Origin: Cordilura impudica
Taxonomy: Eukaryota > Arthropoda > Insecta > Diptera > Scathophagidae
Length of the DNA stretch: 64,000 bases
Assembly: GCA_963682025.1 (NCBI GenBank)
Contig: OY821518.1
Coordinates: forward strand, 145,826,731-145,890,730
Reading direction: 5' to 3'
Shown here: positions 11,756 to 23,208 of the stretch, in pieces
How positions within the stretch are numbered: position 1 is the stretch's first letter
Layout: the number at the start of each line of letters is the position of its first letter
Notes under the pieces: generated by a model
What the model saw: only the letters and a program-made list of their open reading frames with translations
The model's database searches: none
Told to the model about the DNA's origin: nothing
Program-made: the position numbers and the translations under genes

Positions 11756-13890
11756 TTCATGACAGGTATCCACCAGTAGTTCATCTCGGAGTACATTTAG
11801 ATAACGGTTCAAGGGTATATTTTACAACCGAAAACGCCCAAACGAGGGCACAACGACCCCGCAGAACTAAGCTGACTGAATTTCAGTAAGATACGTTTGC
11901 GAGACCAGTATTTTACCATGAAGTTCCAAAATACTATGCATGAAGTCAAACCAAAAAAGAATTTTCAAAAAGAACGGTTCGATGGTCGTGTGCGTGATGC
12001 TTTGGGTCGTGTATATACAGTACGTCCCAATAATTCAGAATGCTTTTATCTTAGGTTATTACTGCACAATGTACGTGGTCCCGTATTGTCTACTGATCTA
12101 AGATCTTTAGGTAGAGTGGTACGTCAAACAATTTTGTCTGAAGCATCTTTAATGCGTTTTGCGCCTCAGTTGCTAACATGCGCACTTCTAAGGAAAATCT
12201 AAGTGAGGATATTTTGCTATAAAAACAAAGAGCTAACCTAGATTTACAACTCTGGCATATTTAATGCAGCGCTTATAATTAGTGAGAAAAAATGGTTACT
12301 AATGGACAATAAATCATTGCATTTAATATGGTTACCATCACCTACGCGTGAAGTAGTACCGTGTCTTGATAGGGAACTATTGCAAGAATTAAATTGTGCG
12401 TTTGTTAGTAAATGATCAAAAATTAGCATGAGATGTAGTTATATCACTCATTATGGATCAGAGAGGTGGCCTTATTTTTAATGATGTTCCAGGCGGAACA
12501 TGAAATACATTTCTTATAAACTTTTAACTTGCTGAGATAAGATCGCGGAAGGAGATTGCCCTAGCTGTTGCATTATCAGGAATTGATTCAACTCTTTTGG
12601 ACAGTGGACGTACCACACATTCAGCCATTGAACTACTTTTGAATCTCGGTCTCTTAAAAACTCCTGTTTGCAAAAGGCAAAGTTTTGGAAGCGTGCAAAG
12701 TTATTACTTGTGATGAGTGTACAATGGCCCTTGATCTCACACTCCAAGACATTAGATATACTAAACAATTAATGGGAGGGGTTGTTGTCGTTTTAGCTGG
12801 CGAATTTCTTCAAACAGTACTTATAATACCTAGGTCGACAACTGCCGATGAATTAAATGACTGTACGCGTTTTTTAATATGCGTGTTCATTTGGCAAGAA
12901 ATATATCAGCGCAAAAATTTTTAACCAACTTCTGCGGCTAGGTAATGGATGGTTCAGTATGGATCCAGCTACTGGTCCCATAGCACCACCAGAAAACTTT
13001 TGTAACTTGGTTCCTTCATTGCAAGAGATGGTACAAGAGTTTTTCCTAATATAGCGTCCAACTTAAACACCCGCAGTGGCTTTATCAACGTACAATTTTT
13101 TCAAGATTGAAAACGGTACAACCATAAATCCCCAAATTTAAAGGACCAGGGACCTCAAAGACATATAAGTCTGTTCATACAGTCATGGACTCCGATCAAG
13201 CTGTTATTTTATCCCACGGAATTTTTAAATTCACAAGATCTACTCTGAATGGCTCCTCATGAACTGATTTTAAAAGTTGGCGCTCCACTTATGATTCTGA
13301 GAAATATTGATCCCCCAAAGCTTTGCAATGGTACAAGACCATTGGTAGAAAAGCTCTTATCAAATGTTTTAGAAGCAACATACTTACAAAAACTGGAACT
13401 TGGAAAATGTTTTTATACCAAGAAAACCGCTGATATCGAGCGATATGCCTTTGATTTCAAAAACACCAATTCCCAGTACGTCTTGCATTTACTATGACAA
13501 TTAATAAAGCACAAGGACAATCTCTTGTAACACAAATTAACATTAATTGAAAAAGACTTACAAAATATTGAATATGCAATCCAATGGGCTAAAGTAAACA
13601 TTGTAAACTCATTTATCTTGTCAAAAACCGAAATTGAAAACTTAAATTATGTTTTAAGAAATTATAATATTCCCATTTTTAATGTAGATGAATTGTCATC
13701 ATTTGGAAGCGTACAAATTGTGACAAATAACAAAGAAAGCTTATATATTTTAAGTATTCCCATTGCCCAAAATGATTTTTGCTGCAGGGGTTCGGGTTGG
13801 AGTGGCAACCTCCGCAGCAGTTATTATCGTTGAATGGTTGCATTGTTGTCAATGTGACTGGATATATATTTACGAAACTTTAACCACTTT
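11756..13890 (+). pseudogene. Helitron Rep/Hel, PIF1-like helicase remnant
   Basis: Successive frames give the helicase half of a Helitron transposase in the right order. First comes the block before the helicase ('PPVVHLGVHLDNGSRVYF', about 11770). Next is a segment like 'GRVYTVRPNN..CFYLRLLLHNVRGP' (12000-12080). Then follow Walker A (12488-12514), 'IALAVALSGI' (12555-12590), a Walker B-like ITCDECTMA (12703-12732), GGVVVVLAGEF where the family has GDF, and motif VI TINKAQGQS (13497-13524). A final piece resembling 'YVACSRVG' follows a foreign 250-bp insert at 13528. Walker A is destroyed: the Gly codon is now TGA and the catalytic Lys codon reads Asn. Stops and frameshifts are frequent, so the gene is old and dead. 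The Rep (HUH) half was not found upstream. Confidence 0.82.
13528..13777 (+). repeat. 250-bp duplicate of the env gene (9107-9356)
   Basis: This block is nearly identical to 9107-9356, with only about two substitutions over ~245 bp by eye. Both boundaries are abrupt: helicase motif VI ends just before it and a helicase C-terminal-like piece starts just after it. It carries no LTR or target duplication of its own. An open frame inside it is only the copied env fragment. Confidence 0.92.
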
Positions 13891-13899
13891 ATCATCGGT

Positions 13900-14500
13900 G
13901 AGGATTATAAATGGGATGCTCCCGAAGGCAGAATGTGACAGGAGAATGGTCCGAGAAGAGATCTGAAATTGACTCCTCCGACATTAGATTTCTCCTAATG
14001 TGCTTATTTATTCCAAAGTCTATGAGATCCGGCTTTTTCTTAAAATCTGTAGGTCAGATTGTAGGTTATACTGGTGAGATAAAGTCGATATTCCATTGTT
14101 GCATTAAGACATTATTGAGTTGCCTTCCTCTAGGGCTTATGTGACGGGAGCCTAGTATGCTAAATTCAACTGATGTTATAGAAAATCCTGGTGGACAATA
14201 GATAGCTGATAAGGAGATATTGATACTATGAAAAGCAACGTACACTAAAGTTGCCTGTATGTTGTTTTTCGAATATTCGTCTCGGGCATAATGTCGTCTA
14301 CGAGACCTAATTAAGACACCAGTTCCTCCATAAGCCTTGCCATCAGGGTGGTTAGTTTTGTAAAATGTATATCCTGGTATACAGAAATAATATTTATTTA
14401 TTAAGCGCGTTTCAGATAAGAGCATTATATCGATGTCTTTTTCGGACAAGTAATTAGTTCATCGGAGAACAAACATCGCCATTAATTATGTTTGGTAAAA
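13900..14500 (-). pseudogene. jockey-type retrotransposon endonuclease fragment
   Basis: Read on the minus strand, 14449-14066 encodes the N-terminal part of an apurinic-like endonuclease of a jockey-clade non-LTR element: LLSETRL (catalytic Glu), PGYTFYKTNHPDGKAYGGTG, and SAIYCPPGFS. The GDFNAKH segment with its catalytic residues is missing between SVEFSILG and GR.L. After two stops the frame continues with a PDLIDFGI-like block and SDHSPV (about 13930-13960), the end of the endonuclease domain. No reverse transcriptase follows. It is a truncated, dead fragment. Confidence 0.82.
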
Positions 14501-15305
14501 AGATTTCTGTTAAAATGCCATATTTATTAGTCATTGACTTTCAAAGAATATTTATCTCAGATACGATATAGCAACAAGGTCAAAATATATATGTAGTTAA
14601 ACCACAGTTTGCATAATTTCTACCTGTAACATTGTGTTACAGTGGAAATAATCAAAGATATAATTTAGATTTCTATACCGACCTTCAATGAAAAAAAAAA
14701 AAAAACGAAGTGGAATAATAAGGAACAGTAATAGAATAAAAAATCTAAACCGCCGAATTACTTAAGATTGTATTATTTGTAGAAATGGAAAAAGAACAAG
14801 TAAAAATAATGCACGAATATATGCTCCTTGGGACTAAAGTTCACTTCAGTGGTAGCTGGATGCATATTTGATTGCTTGGCTGCTTGCTTTCAATAATTTT
14901 GATTAATGGTTTATTTTATCTATAAATTGGTTGTTTTTCACTGTCTTTTAGGTTATTATCGGACCAACATTATCTACCGTGCTGACTCTACCACTTCTGT
15001 AACTATGACTATTATGGTTGTTTTCAGTTTGCTTATATAATGATGACGATGACTGTCGAGAATACACATGATTGTACAATGTGTGCTTGTACAATAATGG
15101 CTGAATAGTGTATGTACATTGCTGGCAGACCACTGAAAGAGTGAATTCAATTGCAAATAGTTTAATGTTTCGTAAAAAAATGCATTCCTAAGAATTATTT
15201 AAAACATATCAATTAGTTTTCTACAAACAAAAATCTTTTATTTAGTTTCCTGAGCTACGTCTTCTACTTCGTTGTGGTCTATATATGAATTATATATGTT
15301 CAAGG
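14501..15305. other. AT-rich sequence, nothing recognised
   Basis: Includes an A17-type run near 14690-14706. Short minus-strand open frames at 14950-15150 show no recognisable motif. Confidence 0.45.
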
Positions 15306-15307
15306 TA

Positions 15308-16613
15308 AAGGGTGATTTTTTAGCTATTATCATTTTGGCAACACTGGTTTAAACAGCTGACGCACGTTTCGAGTTTTGTTTCATTGTCAAACATCTTCAG
15401 TTTGGTCTATAATTTAACCATGAATCGTCTTACAAACGAACAACGCTTGCAAGTTATTGAATTTTATTACCAAAATGCGTGCTCTGTTAAGAATGTACAT
15501 CGCGCGCTTCTTCCATTTTATGGTCAGTTTAATCGACCCACTGAAGCGGCTATTCGGGCTATTGTGACTAAATTTCGCACCAAATTTACATTGTTGGACA
15601 TTAAACCACCAACACGCTTACGTAGAGTGCGAACTGAAGAAAATATCGCAGCTGTATCGGCCAGTGTTAATGATGACCATCAATTATCGATTCGTCGCCG
15701 TTCGCAGCAATTGGGCCGCTGTTACTCAACAACGTGGAAAATTTTGCGGAAGGATTTAGGTGTGAAGCCTTTCACAATACAGCTGGTGCAAGAATTGAAG
15801 CCGAACGACCTACCGCAACGTAGAATTTTTGGTGAATGGGCTCTTGGAAAGTTGGCCGAAGATCCACTTTTTTACCGAAAAATTGTGTTCAGCGACGAAG
15901 CTCATTTTTGGCTCAATGGGTACGTAAATAAGCAGAATTGTAGATTTTGTAGTGAATATCAGCCAGAAGCATTGGAAGAGCTACCAATGCATCCAGAAAA
16001 AGTCACAGTTTGGAGCGGTTTATGGGCTGGTGGCATCATTGGACCGTACTTCTTCAAAGATGATGCGAATCGTAACGTAACTGTGAATGGTGAGCGCTAC
16101 CGAGAGATGATATCCAACTTTTTTTTGCCCAAAATGCAAGAGCTTGACTTGCATGACATGTGAATTCAACAAGACGGTGCCACATGCCACACAGCACACG
16201 CAACAATGGACTTATTGAGAGGCGAGTTCGGTGAACATTTTATTTTACGTTCGGGACCGGTCAATTGGCCGCCTAGATCGTGCGCTTTAACGCCTTTAGA
16301 CTATTTTTTGTGGGGCTATGTTAAAGCTCATGTCTATACAGACAATCCCGCTTCAATTGACGCATTGGAAGACAACATTGAAGCATTTATTCGTGAGATA
16401 CCGGCCGAAATGTTGGAAAGAGTATGCCAAAATTGGACTAAGCTGATGGACCATTTGATGCGCAGTCACGGTCAACATTTGCATGAAATAATTTTCAAAC
16501 ATTAAATCATATGGACCGTACTATCGATTCAAATAAAGATTTCATGCATTTTTCTAAATTTTAAGTGTTTTTTTTTTGGAAAACTTTCCTATAGCTCTTA
16601 AAAAATCACCCTT
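15308..16613 (+). mobile_element. DD41D 'rosa'-type Tc1/mariner transposon, copy 2
   Basis: Flanked by TA at 15306-15307 and 16614-16615. The ends match copy 1 (AAGGGTGATTTTTTAGCTAT on the left, the inverse with two extra bases on the right). At 1306 bp this is the longer version, and it keeps the 57-bp and 9-bp segments deleted in copy 1. Same orientation as copy 1, about 10 kb apart. Confidence 0.92.
15420..16505 (+). pseudogene. DD41D mariner-family transposase with one nonsense codon (copy 2)
   Basis: Transposase of about 360 codons from ATG 15420 to the stop after 16505, in one frame. It is interrupted only by TGA at 16161-16163, where copy 1 has TGG (Trp). The first catalytic Asp is in FSDEAHFW. 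The second is in QQDGATCHTA just after the stop. The third is in LTPLDYFLWG. Forty-one residues lie between the second and third Asp, giving DD41D, the spacing that defines the rosa subfamily of mariner-like elements. The conserved Asp of the usual 'PDL' block is Ala here (SCALTP). A single nonsense mutation is thus the main barrier to a full product, so this is a young copy. Open frames at 15384-16163 and 16206-16505 are the two halves. Confidence 0.9.
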
Positions 16614-16944
16614 TATTTAAATTTTATTTTTTTTATGCTTTATTTAGAATTTACGTAAGCAATTTAAGTTTAAGGTTTCATATGTTTTTATTTAATTAAA
16701 TTGCAGCATTTGAAATGATATCAGAAAAATTTTTCCAAATGTTCGCTAATTTTTCAGGGTATCATCTGTTGTTTTAATTCTTGTATCATTGTTATTGCAT
16801 ATAAAAATTTATCCATATAACTATATTTTGGATCCGTTGAATAATGTTGTATTTACGCAACCACACATTTGGACTTTATAACTTTCAAATTGTTTCTAGA
16901 ATTTGCTTAGAGGGCATCAGATTATTATGCTCGGTAAGAGTATT

Positions 16945-17665
16945 TTTATACCCTATACCACCATGTGGTTTGGGTATAATGACTTTGTGCTGCTGTTTGT
17001 AACTACCAAAAATATTTGACTTAGACCCATCTTTTGTTATACCAATCGACTCAGAATCACTTTCTGATTCGACTTAGCAATGTCCGTCTGTCCGTCTGTC
17101 TGTCTGTCCGTCCGTCCGTCTGTGTGTCCAAATAAACTCTTTAATCAAACTACAGGTCGCAAATGTCAATATATTTTGATAAAATTCGGTACATAAACTT
17201 CTACCAACCATAGAGTAAATGCTGTTGAAATTGGTGAAATTCGGTCAATGTTCAGATCTAGTCCCCATACAAATGACCCCTATGAAATCGACATAAATTG
17301 CCATAAGATCCAAGTTATCATATAGATCTCAGTCAAATTGGGTTTGTATGTGTTTATTATATCCATTAATCAGAAGTCCAGAAATAATCCCTATAGGACA
17401 ATACTTAGTCATAGGCCCCATATGGATCTGCTATCGGATATTCACTTAAATCTATCAAAAAACAAAATAATTGCACAAATTTTTCTCAAATTTGGTTGTA
17501 TATATAAATTGTCAAAATATAAGTGACTTTAACAAATATGGTCAGGATCGGTCCATTTTTCGATATGAACTTTTTCATATCTGTAGCCAAAAACATTAAT
17601 AACAATCCCACTCAAATCTGGTTTGTGCTTACTTTCTATATCTGGTTTATGCTTATTTGCTTTCG
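16945..17665 (+). mobile_element. INE-1/DINE-1-like element, subfamily A, copy 2 (3' end lost)
   Basis: Begins TTTTTATACCCTATACCACC with a clear hairpin (TATACCC...GGGTATA, 16946-16977). It carries a (GTCY)n tract at 17081-17130, longer than in copy 1, and follows copies 1 and 3 to about 17665. There the shared 'ccgactataattttcttacttg' end is missing. Confidence 0.75.
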
Positions 17666-17884
17666 GTATTTTAGGGTAAACAGATCGTTTATTCTGAAAT
17701 TCAATTGATATTTTCTGAAATGCATTTGATTACTTCCAAAATATATTTTTTGTGTCCTGAAAGTCAATTGGGAAAGGTGTAGTTTAATACTGTATTGAAA
17801 TGTATTAAAAATTTTTAAATTTATATAAAAACAATTAAGAGTGTTTTAAACACAATGCCGTAAACAGAATGTCAACACCTAAAG

Positions 17885-17985
17885 AAAAAAGGCTAAGGAT
17901 CGAGAATATGTATAGTTTATGGGGTCTGCGGAATTTATTTCGATGCGCAGTGGTGTGGAAGATATAAAAAGTCCAGATAGAAAAT
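17885..17985 (-). mobile_element. INE-1/DINE-1-like 5' fragment, minus strand
   Basis: On the minus strand it reads through a CCACACCACTGCGCA hairpin region to CGATCCTTAGCC, matching the first ~100 bp of the subfamily B elements at 46755 and 50553 in degenerate form. The GTCY tract is gone. Confidence 0.55.
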
Positions 17986-17989
17986 GAAA

Positions 17990-18260
17990 AGTCACTTTTT
18001 AAGAAAAGGTAGTTTTCTTTTTGAAAAAAATTATATATTTAGAAAATATAGTTTTTTAAAAAGAAAGTACTTTTTAAAAAGAAAGCACTTAAAAAAATTC
18101 TACTTTTAAGGAAAATGAAATTTTAAAACAGAATGAACTTTTTTAAGAACATTTACTTTTTAAAAGTAGATAATTTTTTTTTTAGATATGGAGCATTTTT
18201 TCGAAAAAGTACTATTCTATAAAAGGTACTTTGTTAAAGCAAAAGCATTTTTTTTTATTT
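17990..18260. repeat. Irregular quasi-palindromic AAGTACTTTTT array
   Basis: Blocks such as AAAGTACTTTTTAAAAAGAAAG recur every ~15-25 bp, alternating A-run, GTACT/GCACT/GTAG and T-run, so the array can fold on itself. A similar array lies at 62990-63440. Both are close to minus-strand DINE fragments. Confidence 0.6.
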
Positions 18261-20184
18261 ATCTATACTTCTATACTATAATATAACTAGTGGATTGTGT
18301 GGCGCCTAGGCGCCTGTTTATTTTGACTTTAACAAACAAATTTTTTTTCCCATTTCAAAATTTTCCTATATTTTATATATTTAAAAAAAAATTAATTTTA
18401 ATGTTTTTAAAATTTAAAAAAAAAAAAAAAAAAAATCGGGAAACAGTTGTAAAAAATACAAACCAAAAACTTCGAATTTCAAATGAAGTTTTGTAAAAGG
18501 TCCTTTTATGTATATTTTCGCATAAGTTTGCCAGTAGCCAACCTTTGCTTTATATTTTCTGCTTCTATACATAAGAAGTTTTTAATATTATATGATTTTA
18601 AAAAAATATTTTATTCTGATAGAAACTCGGTAATTTTAGTCTTAATAATTTAATAATTAATTTATGTTTTATAACTTTTTAAAATGCATCAAAATAAGTA
18701 AACTTATTCAACTAAAAAAAGTTTTTAAACCTTTCGGACAAAACAAACAAAAAATACTACGGTTATAATGAACTTCGTCTATAACGAACTAATTTGGCCG
18801 GTCCCGCCGAGTTCGTTATAACCGAACTCCATTTTATTGTAGAAAAAATAGAATAGCATAGGAAAAAAAAACGTTTTAGAGCAAGGTTCCTAAAAGTTTC
18901 TTAAGGGGTGGGGGGGGGGGGGGGGGGGGGTTTTAAAGGTTTTAAAAGTTAATAATAATAATTAATTGCATAATTCTTTTTTGAAGACATGAATACACGT
19001 TATAGCATAACATTTAAAAAATCTTTGAAAAAATTTTCAACTAAAAATTTTAATAAATAAGTCCGTGACAGCCAATATCCGGAGGCGTTGTTGTTTTGCG
19101 GTGAACATCATAACTCGTTACCGGACCATGTGAAAAAAAAAATCGAAATGCGTTTAAAAGGTGACATGTCTCCTGAAGTAGTGACGAAGAGTTTTTCAAT
19201 TTTTTTTTGCAGCATTTTGAAGTGAAAAACGATTTTTGCTACACAATTTCGGGAATTAAAAAATGGGGAAGAAAATGGAATTAAAAAAAACTTCGTGGTT
19301 ACCTGATGATTTTTGTGTAGATATAGTGTCTAAAATTTCAAAAGAATCGGTCAAGAAGATGTTCACGGACTTCGAACATTTATTTGCGAGAAAATCGGTT
19401 TAGTTTCTTAAAAACTGATTTGTATACTATATACCGTATGAGGCCGGTCGCTGGAAACGCTGTATCTTCTTAAGTTTTGCTCTGATTTACTTAAAATTTT
19501 GATACAACACTCTCGACATGTTGTGCATTCAGGAAGAGAAATGCAAAAAAAGGTTTTAAAACCTACCACCCTTAAGGAAAAGCAAACACCAATACACCAA
19601 CGTACACAAAAAAGAAAAAAATATTTCATATTTCATCATACATGTAAACTGAAAAAAAAGAGAATTACATTTTTTGCAAAGTTATCTATAAATCTAAAAA
19701 AGAAAAAATAAAAAATGCGCGCGTATTAGTTTTACTTCAAAAAAAAAAATCGCTTTTAATTCTTCCATTATAATTTCAATAAATTATTCAAATTAAAATC
19801 TTAAATATACCTTTTTACGTAATTTATGTTTGTCCAAATTTTTTTGAAAGCATATTATGCAAAAATTAATATTATGAGTAAAAAAAAAATTATTTTCCCA
19901 CCTCTCTTTTAAAATTACAATGTAATTTAATTGTGCAAAGTTACAATAATTTAAATTTTAAACTTAATATTGCACTATTTTTTCAAAGGCTTTTCAATAC
20001 AGAGGTATAAACGAAATCATACGTTGGACAACAACAAAATCTACATTGAAGATCTCTTTTTTCTCAGATATTTATCAAAAAAAGCATGCTCTTTGGGAAG
20101 TGCTGGCCATCAATGAACTGAGCGAAAGTACTCTTGACAATACACAACAATTTTGAGATGAAAAACAAAACAGACAAACGAAGA
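18261..20184. other. AT-rich sequence with a few simple tracts
   Basis: Includes A16 at 18418-18435, an inverted repeat around 'ggttataatgaac...gttcgttataacc' (18775-18835) and the G run at 18910-18930. A less AT-biased stretch at 19040-19400 looks like an old coding remnant, but no motif allowed a call. Confidence 0.4.
18901..18930 (+). repeat. Poly-G tract (21 G)
   Basis: GGGGT is followed by an uninterrupted run of 21 G at 18910-18930 in otherwise ~75-80% AT sequence. It could form G-quadruplexes. Its exact length is prone to assembly error. Confidence 0.9.
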
Positions 20185-20277
20185 AGTTTAGTAAGTGTTG
20201 CCAATTTTGACAACTTATTGTAATTTCGATGATTTTGCAATTTTGCCAACTTATTGTAATATCGACGATTTTGCAAT
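20185..20277. repeat. 36-bp tandem duplication
   Basis: A unit containing 'caacttattgtaatttcgatgattttgcaattt' occurs twice in direct succession (about 20209 and 20247) with a few substitutions. Confidence 0.75.
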
Positions 20278-20971
20278 TTGTTAAAATGATTTGTTAAATT
20301 TGTAAAAATGATGATTGAAGATTTAAAATTATCACTAGTATAAAAATTACGATTTCAAGGGTTACCAATTAATGGGTTGTTTATCGAAAATTGATAGTTT
20401 TTGTTCAATGTAAATGGAAATTACAAAGTATGTATAGATATAATTCTGGGTCAAGTCGTTTCAAAACGGAAATACCTTGAATAGCATCTCCATTTAAGAT
20501 TTAAGTTTCAATTACGGCGATACTTTAAATCTATATTATATGTTTCAGCTATAGATACATGTCAATAAAATTATTTAGTTGATTGGTGTGTTAAATTTTT
20601 TTCGTTGAAATTTCACCACTAATACATTAGAAATAACCAATGCTGTAATAATATTCGTAATATGAATGATATAAATAAATTTGATTGTTTCCTTTTGTAA
20701 TATTTTGTAGAGTTTTATTTTTATTATCTTGACAATTTCTTGTTTTCAAAATGACGATTTTGGCGATTTAGTTTCCAAAATTGTCGATTTTCAGAAGATT
20801 TTATTAGCAGCACTGGTTGGTAACATAGAAGAGAGAAAATTGTGTGTGGGTTTGTATAAAATGAGAAAGATTAAATTTTGTTTGTGTATTTCGCATAGCT
20901 TTGTAGGGAGTGCTACGTGTATTATTTCAGCGTTACAGAATCAGTCAGTCAGTCAGTGAGTCAGGGATCAG

Positions 20972-21905
20972 CGTAAATATATATAAGATAAAGAGGTAAT
21001 GTGTGTTTGTTTGTTTGTTTGTTTGTTTGTAGGAGGTAATCTCCGTAACTACCCATCTGATCTTCCTGAAATTTTCTCAGAGTCTTACTAGGGATATGGG
21101 AAGTGCTATAGGCTATAATTTTTTAAATATTTTTTGAGGACGTGGCACCTCCCACACAAAGTAAATTTTAATATCATATACATATATATATTGAGTACTA
21201 TGATAGGGAGAGCTTTGCAAAATTGTTAATATTAGTTGCTACGCCTGAAATAGGCGGGATCGGATAAGTGAGCGTGGTACCTACCATACAAGTAATAGTT
21301 CAATGTTATATATCTCGAGTAAAATTTTAAAATTTTTCTGATGCCACCTATTATTAATGTGAGTAGTCGGATGCAAAATGGGCAGTATCGGACCAATATG
21401 CGTGGCACCTGCCATACAAAGTAAACATAAAATGCCATATATCTGGAGTACTGTAATAGTGAGAGTCTTGGGACTTTGTGTGAGCCCATAAGTTATTCAT
21501 TTGATTAGTTAGACATAAAATGGGCGTGATCGGAGCAGTGGCCGTGGCACCGCCCATACAAAGTAAATATATGATATCATATAACTGGTGTACTAAAAAG
21601 GGAAAGACTCGACATTTAGCATGAGTCCATAAAATATTAATGTGAGTAGTCCAATTAAAATTGGGCAGAATGGGATTAGTGGGCGTGGCACCTCCTATGT
21701 AAAAAATATGAAGCACTACGAAAGCGACAGTCTTTTGACAAGTTCATTAGTTATCAATGTGATTTGTCGTGAAAAAATATATCGCCAAAATCAAAAATCG
21801 CCAAACCCAAAAATCTCGAAAAATAAAAATCGCACAAAAACAAAAATCTTCAAAATCAAAAATGGGCAAAATCCAAAATCGCTAAAAAGAAAAATTGCCA
21901 AATGA
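20972..21905 (+). mobile_element. Helitron-like non-autonomous element with ~140-bp internal repeats
   Basis: The 5' part 'ataaagaggtaat' plus a (TTTG)n tract and 'taggaggtaatctccgtaac' is almost the same as in the element at 22105-22567, which has Helitron ends. Inside, the phrase CGTGGCACCTCCCATACAAA recurs in variant form at about 21130, 21270, 21400, 21540 and 21680, with units of ~128-142 bp. The last ~120 bp (21780-21900) is a degenerate 'aaaaatcgccaaa' repeat. No clear CTRR end was found. Open frames here are by-products of the repeats. Confidence 0.65.
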
Positions 21906-22104
21906 TATTCTAAGTTCAAGGCCAATAGTTAAGTTTTACCAGATCTAACATGGATAATCCATCTTCTTCTCATGGGCAGCTACATGTACCTTGCTCAAGG
22001 TCAGGAACGCCGAAAAATCTGAAAATTGCTGTACCGAATGAAAAAACAAAAAACATTGTATATCAGTATCAGCAAGCATTGAAATAAAAAACCTATACTA
22101 ATAA

Positions 22105-22567
22105 TCTATACTAACATAATAAAGAGGTAATATTTGTTTGTTTGTTTGTTTGTTTGTTTGTAGGAGGTACTTTCCGTAACTACTCATCTGATCTTCCTGA
22201 AATTTTCACATAGTCTTACTGCGGATATGAGAGTGCTACAGGCTTTAATTTTTTTTTAATATTTTTAGTGGGCGTGGCACCTCCCATACAAAGTAAATTT
22301 TTAATATCATATATATTAGGTACTATGATAGAGAAAGCTTTGCAAATATGTCTTAGGTCATCTATTATTAACGTGAGTAGTCAGACAAAAAAGTGGGCGG
22401 CATTAGACAAATGCGCGTGGTACCCCCATACAAACTTAATATTAAATGTGGTATATCTGAATTACTGTATTAGTGAGAGCCTTGGGACTTTGCGTGAGCC
22501 CTTTCATAATGATTCGGAAGGGCACGGGAGGGGGAGGGTGTAGCGAAGCACACCGGGTTACATCTAG
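22105..22567 (+). mobile_element. Helitron-like non-autonomous element with both ends
   Basis: Starts TCTATACTAACATAATAAAG directly after an A. It ends with a short G/C-rich hairpin-capable stretch (GGGTGTAGCGAAGCACACC) and, ~10 bp later, CTAG directly before a T. A 5' TC, a subterminal 3' hairpin, a 3' CTRR and insertion between A and T are the accepted Helitron hallmarks. It has a (TTTG)n tract near the 5' end and two of the 'cgtggcacc' repeat units. At 463 bp with no transposase, it must depend on an autonomous relative. Confidence 0.82.
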
Positions 22568-22994
22568 TAATTTGTATATTTTTAAATTTTAAATGATTAG
22601 TTCTTAGGTTTAATTTCTAACTGTTAATTTTTCTTATTGTTTTTCATTTTTAATTTTTCAGTTTTAATATTTAATCTTTAGGGATTATATTTTTTTTCTT
22701 TTATACTGGCAATTTTTTTTATTATATCGTGATAACGATAAAAAATATGTGGCTACACTACTGACATAGCTCATGATAGTTACGTTTGTTGGTATGGTTA
22801 ATATATGTGTATAGCTTTTTTGTAACTGTGTATGTTGTTGTACAACAATTATGTTCAACCTATTGCAACAAACACACTGTATTTTTAATTTTTTTTTTAA
22901 GATGTATACAAATTTTAGACCAGATCACAGCACAATGATGATCGATTTATCCCTCTTTAAATTCCTATCTTTTGCAAATAATGGCAATTAACAC

Positions 22995-23208
22995 TATCAT
23001 AACTCTACCTAGCCATATTCTTTATTTTGTGAATGAGCGTGTTTTCAACAGAGAGACATACAGACAGACGGACATGCTAGATGAACTTCACCTTTTATAA
23101 GGATCAAGAATATGATTATTGGGTCACCGGTATTTATTTCTATGAGTTACAAAGGGATTGACAAACTGATATATATCCTCTGCACAGTGGTGTGGAGGGT
23201 ATAAAAAA
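22995..23208 (-). mobile_element. INE-1/DINE-1-like fragment, subfamily B, minus strand
   Basis: Read on the minus strand it starts TTTTTATACCCTCCACACCA, has the 'gatcc ttataa' block and a short GTCCGTCTGTCTG tract near 23065, then decays. This is the 5' ~200 bp of subfamily B. Confidence 0.75.

Noticed and set aside
13618..13833. 71-codon frame as a separate gene
   Set aside because: It is a copied piece of env (9107-9356) running into helicase debris.
18775..18835. Tigger/pogo-like terminal repeat ('gttcgttataacc')
   Set aside because: Only a short local inverted pair was found. There is no transposase motif nearby and no partner end at element distance.
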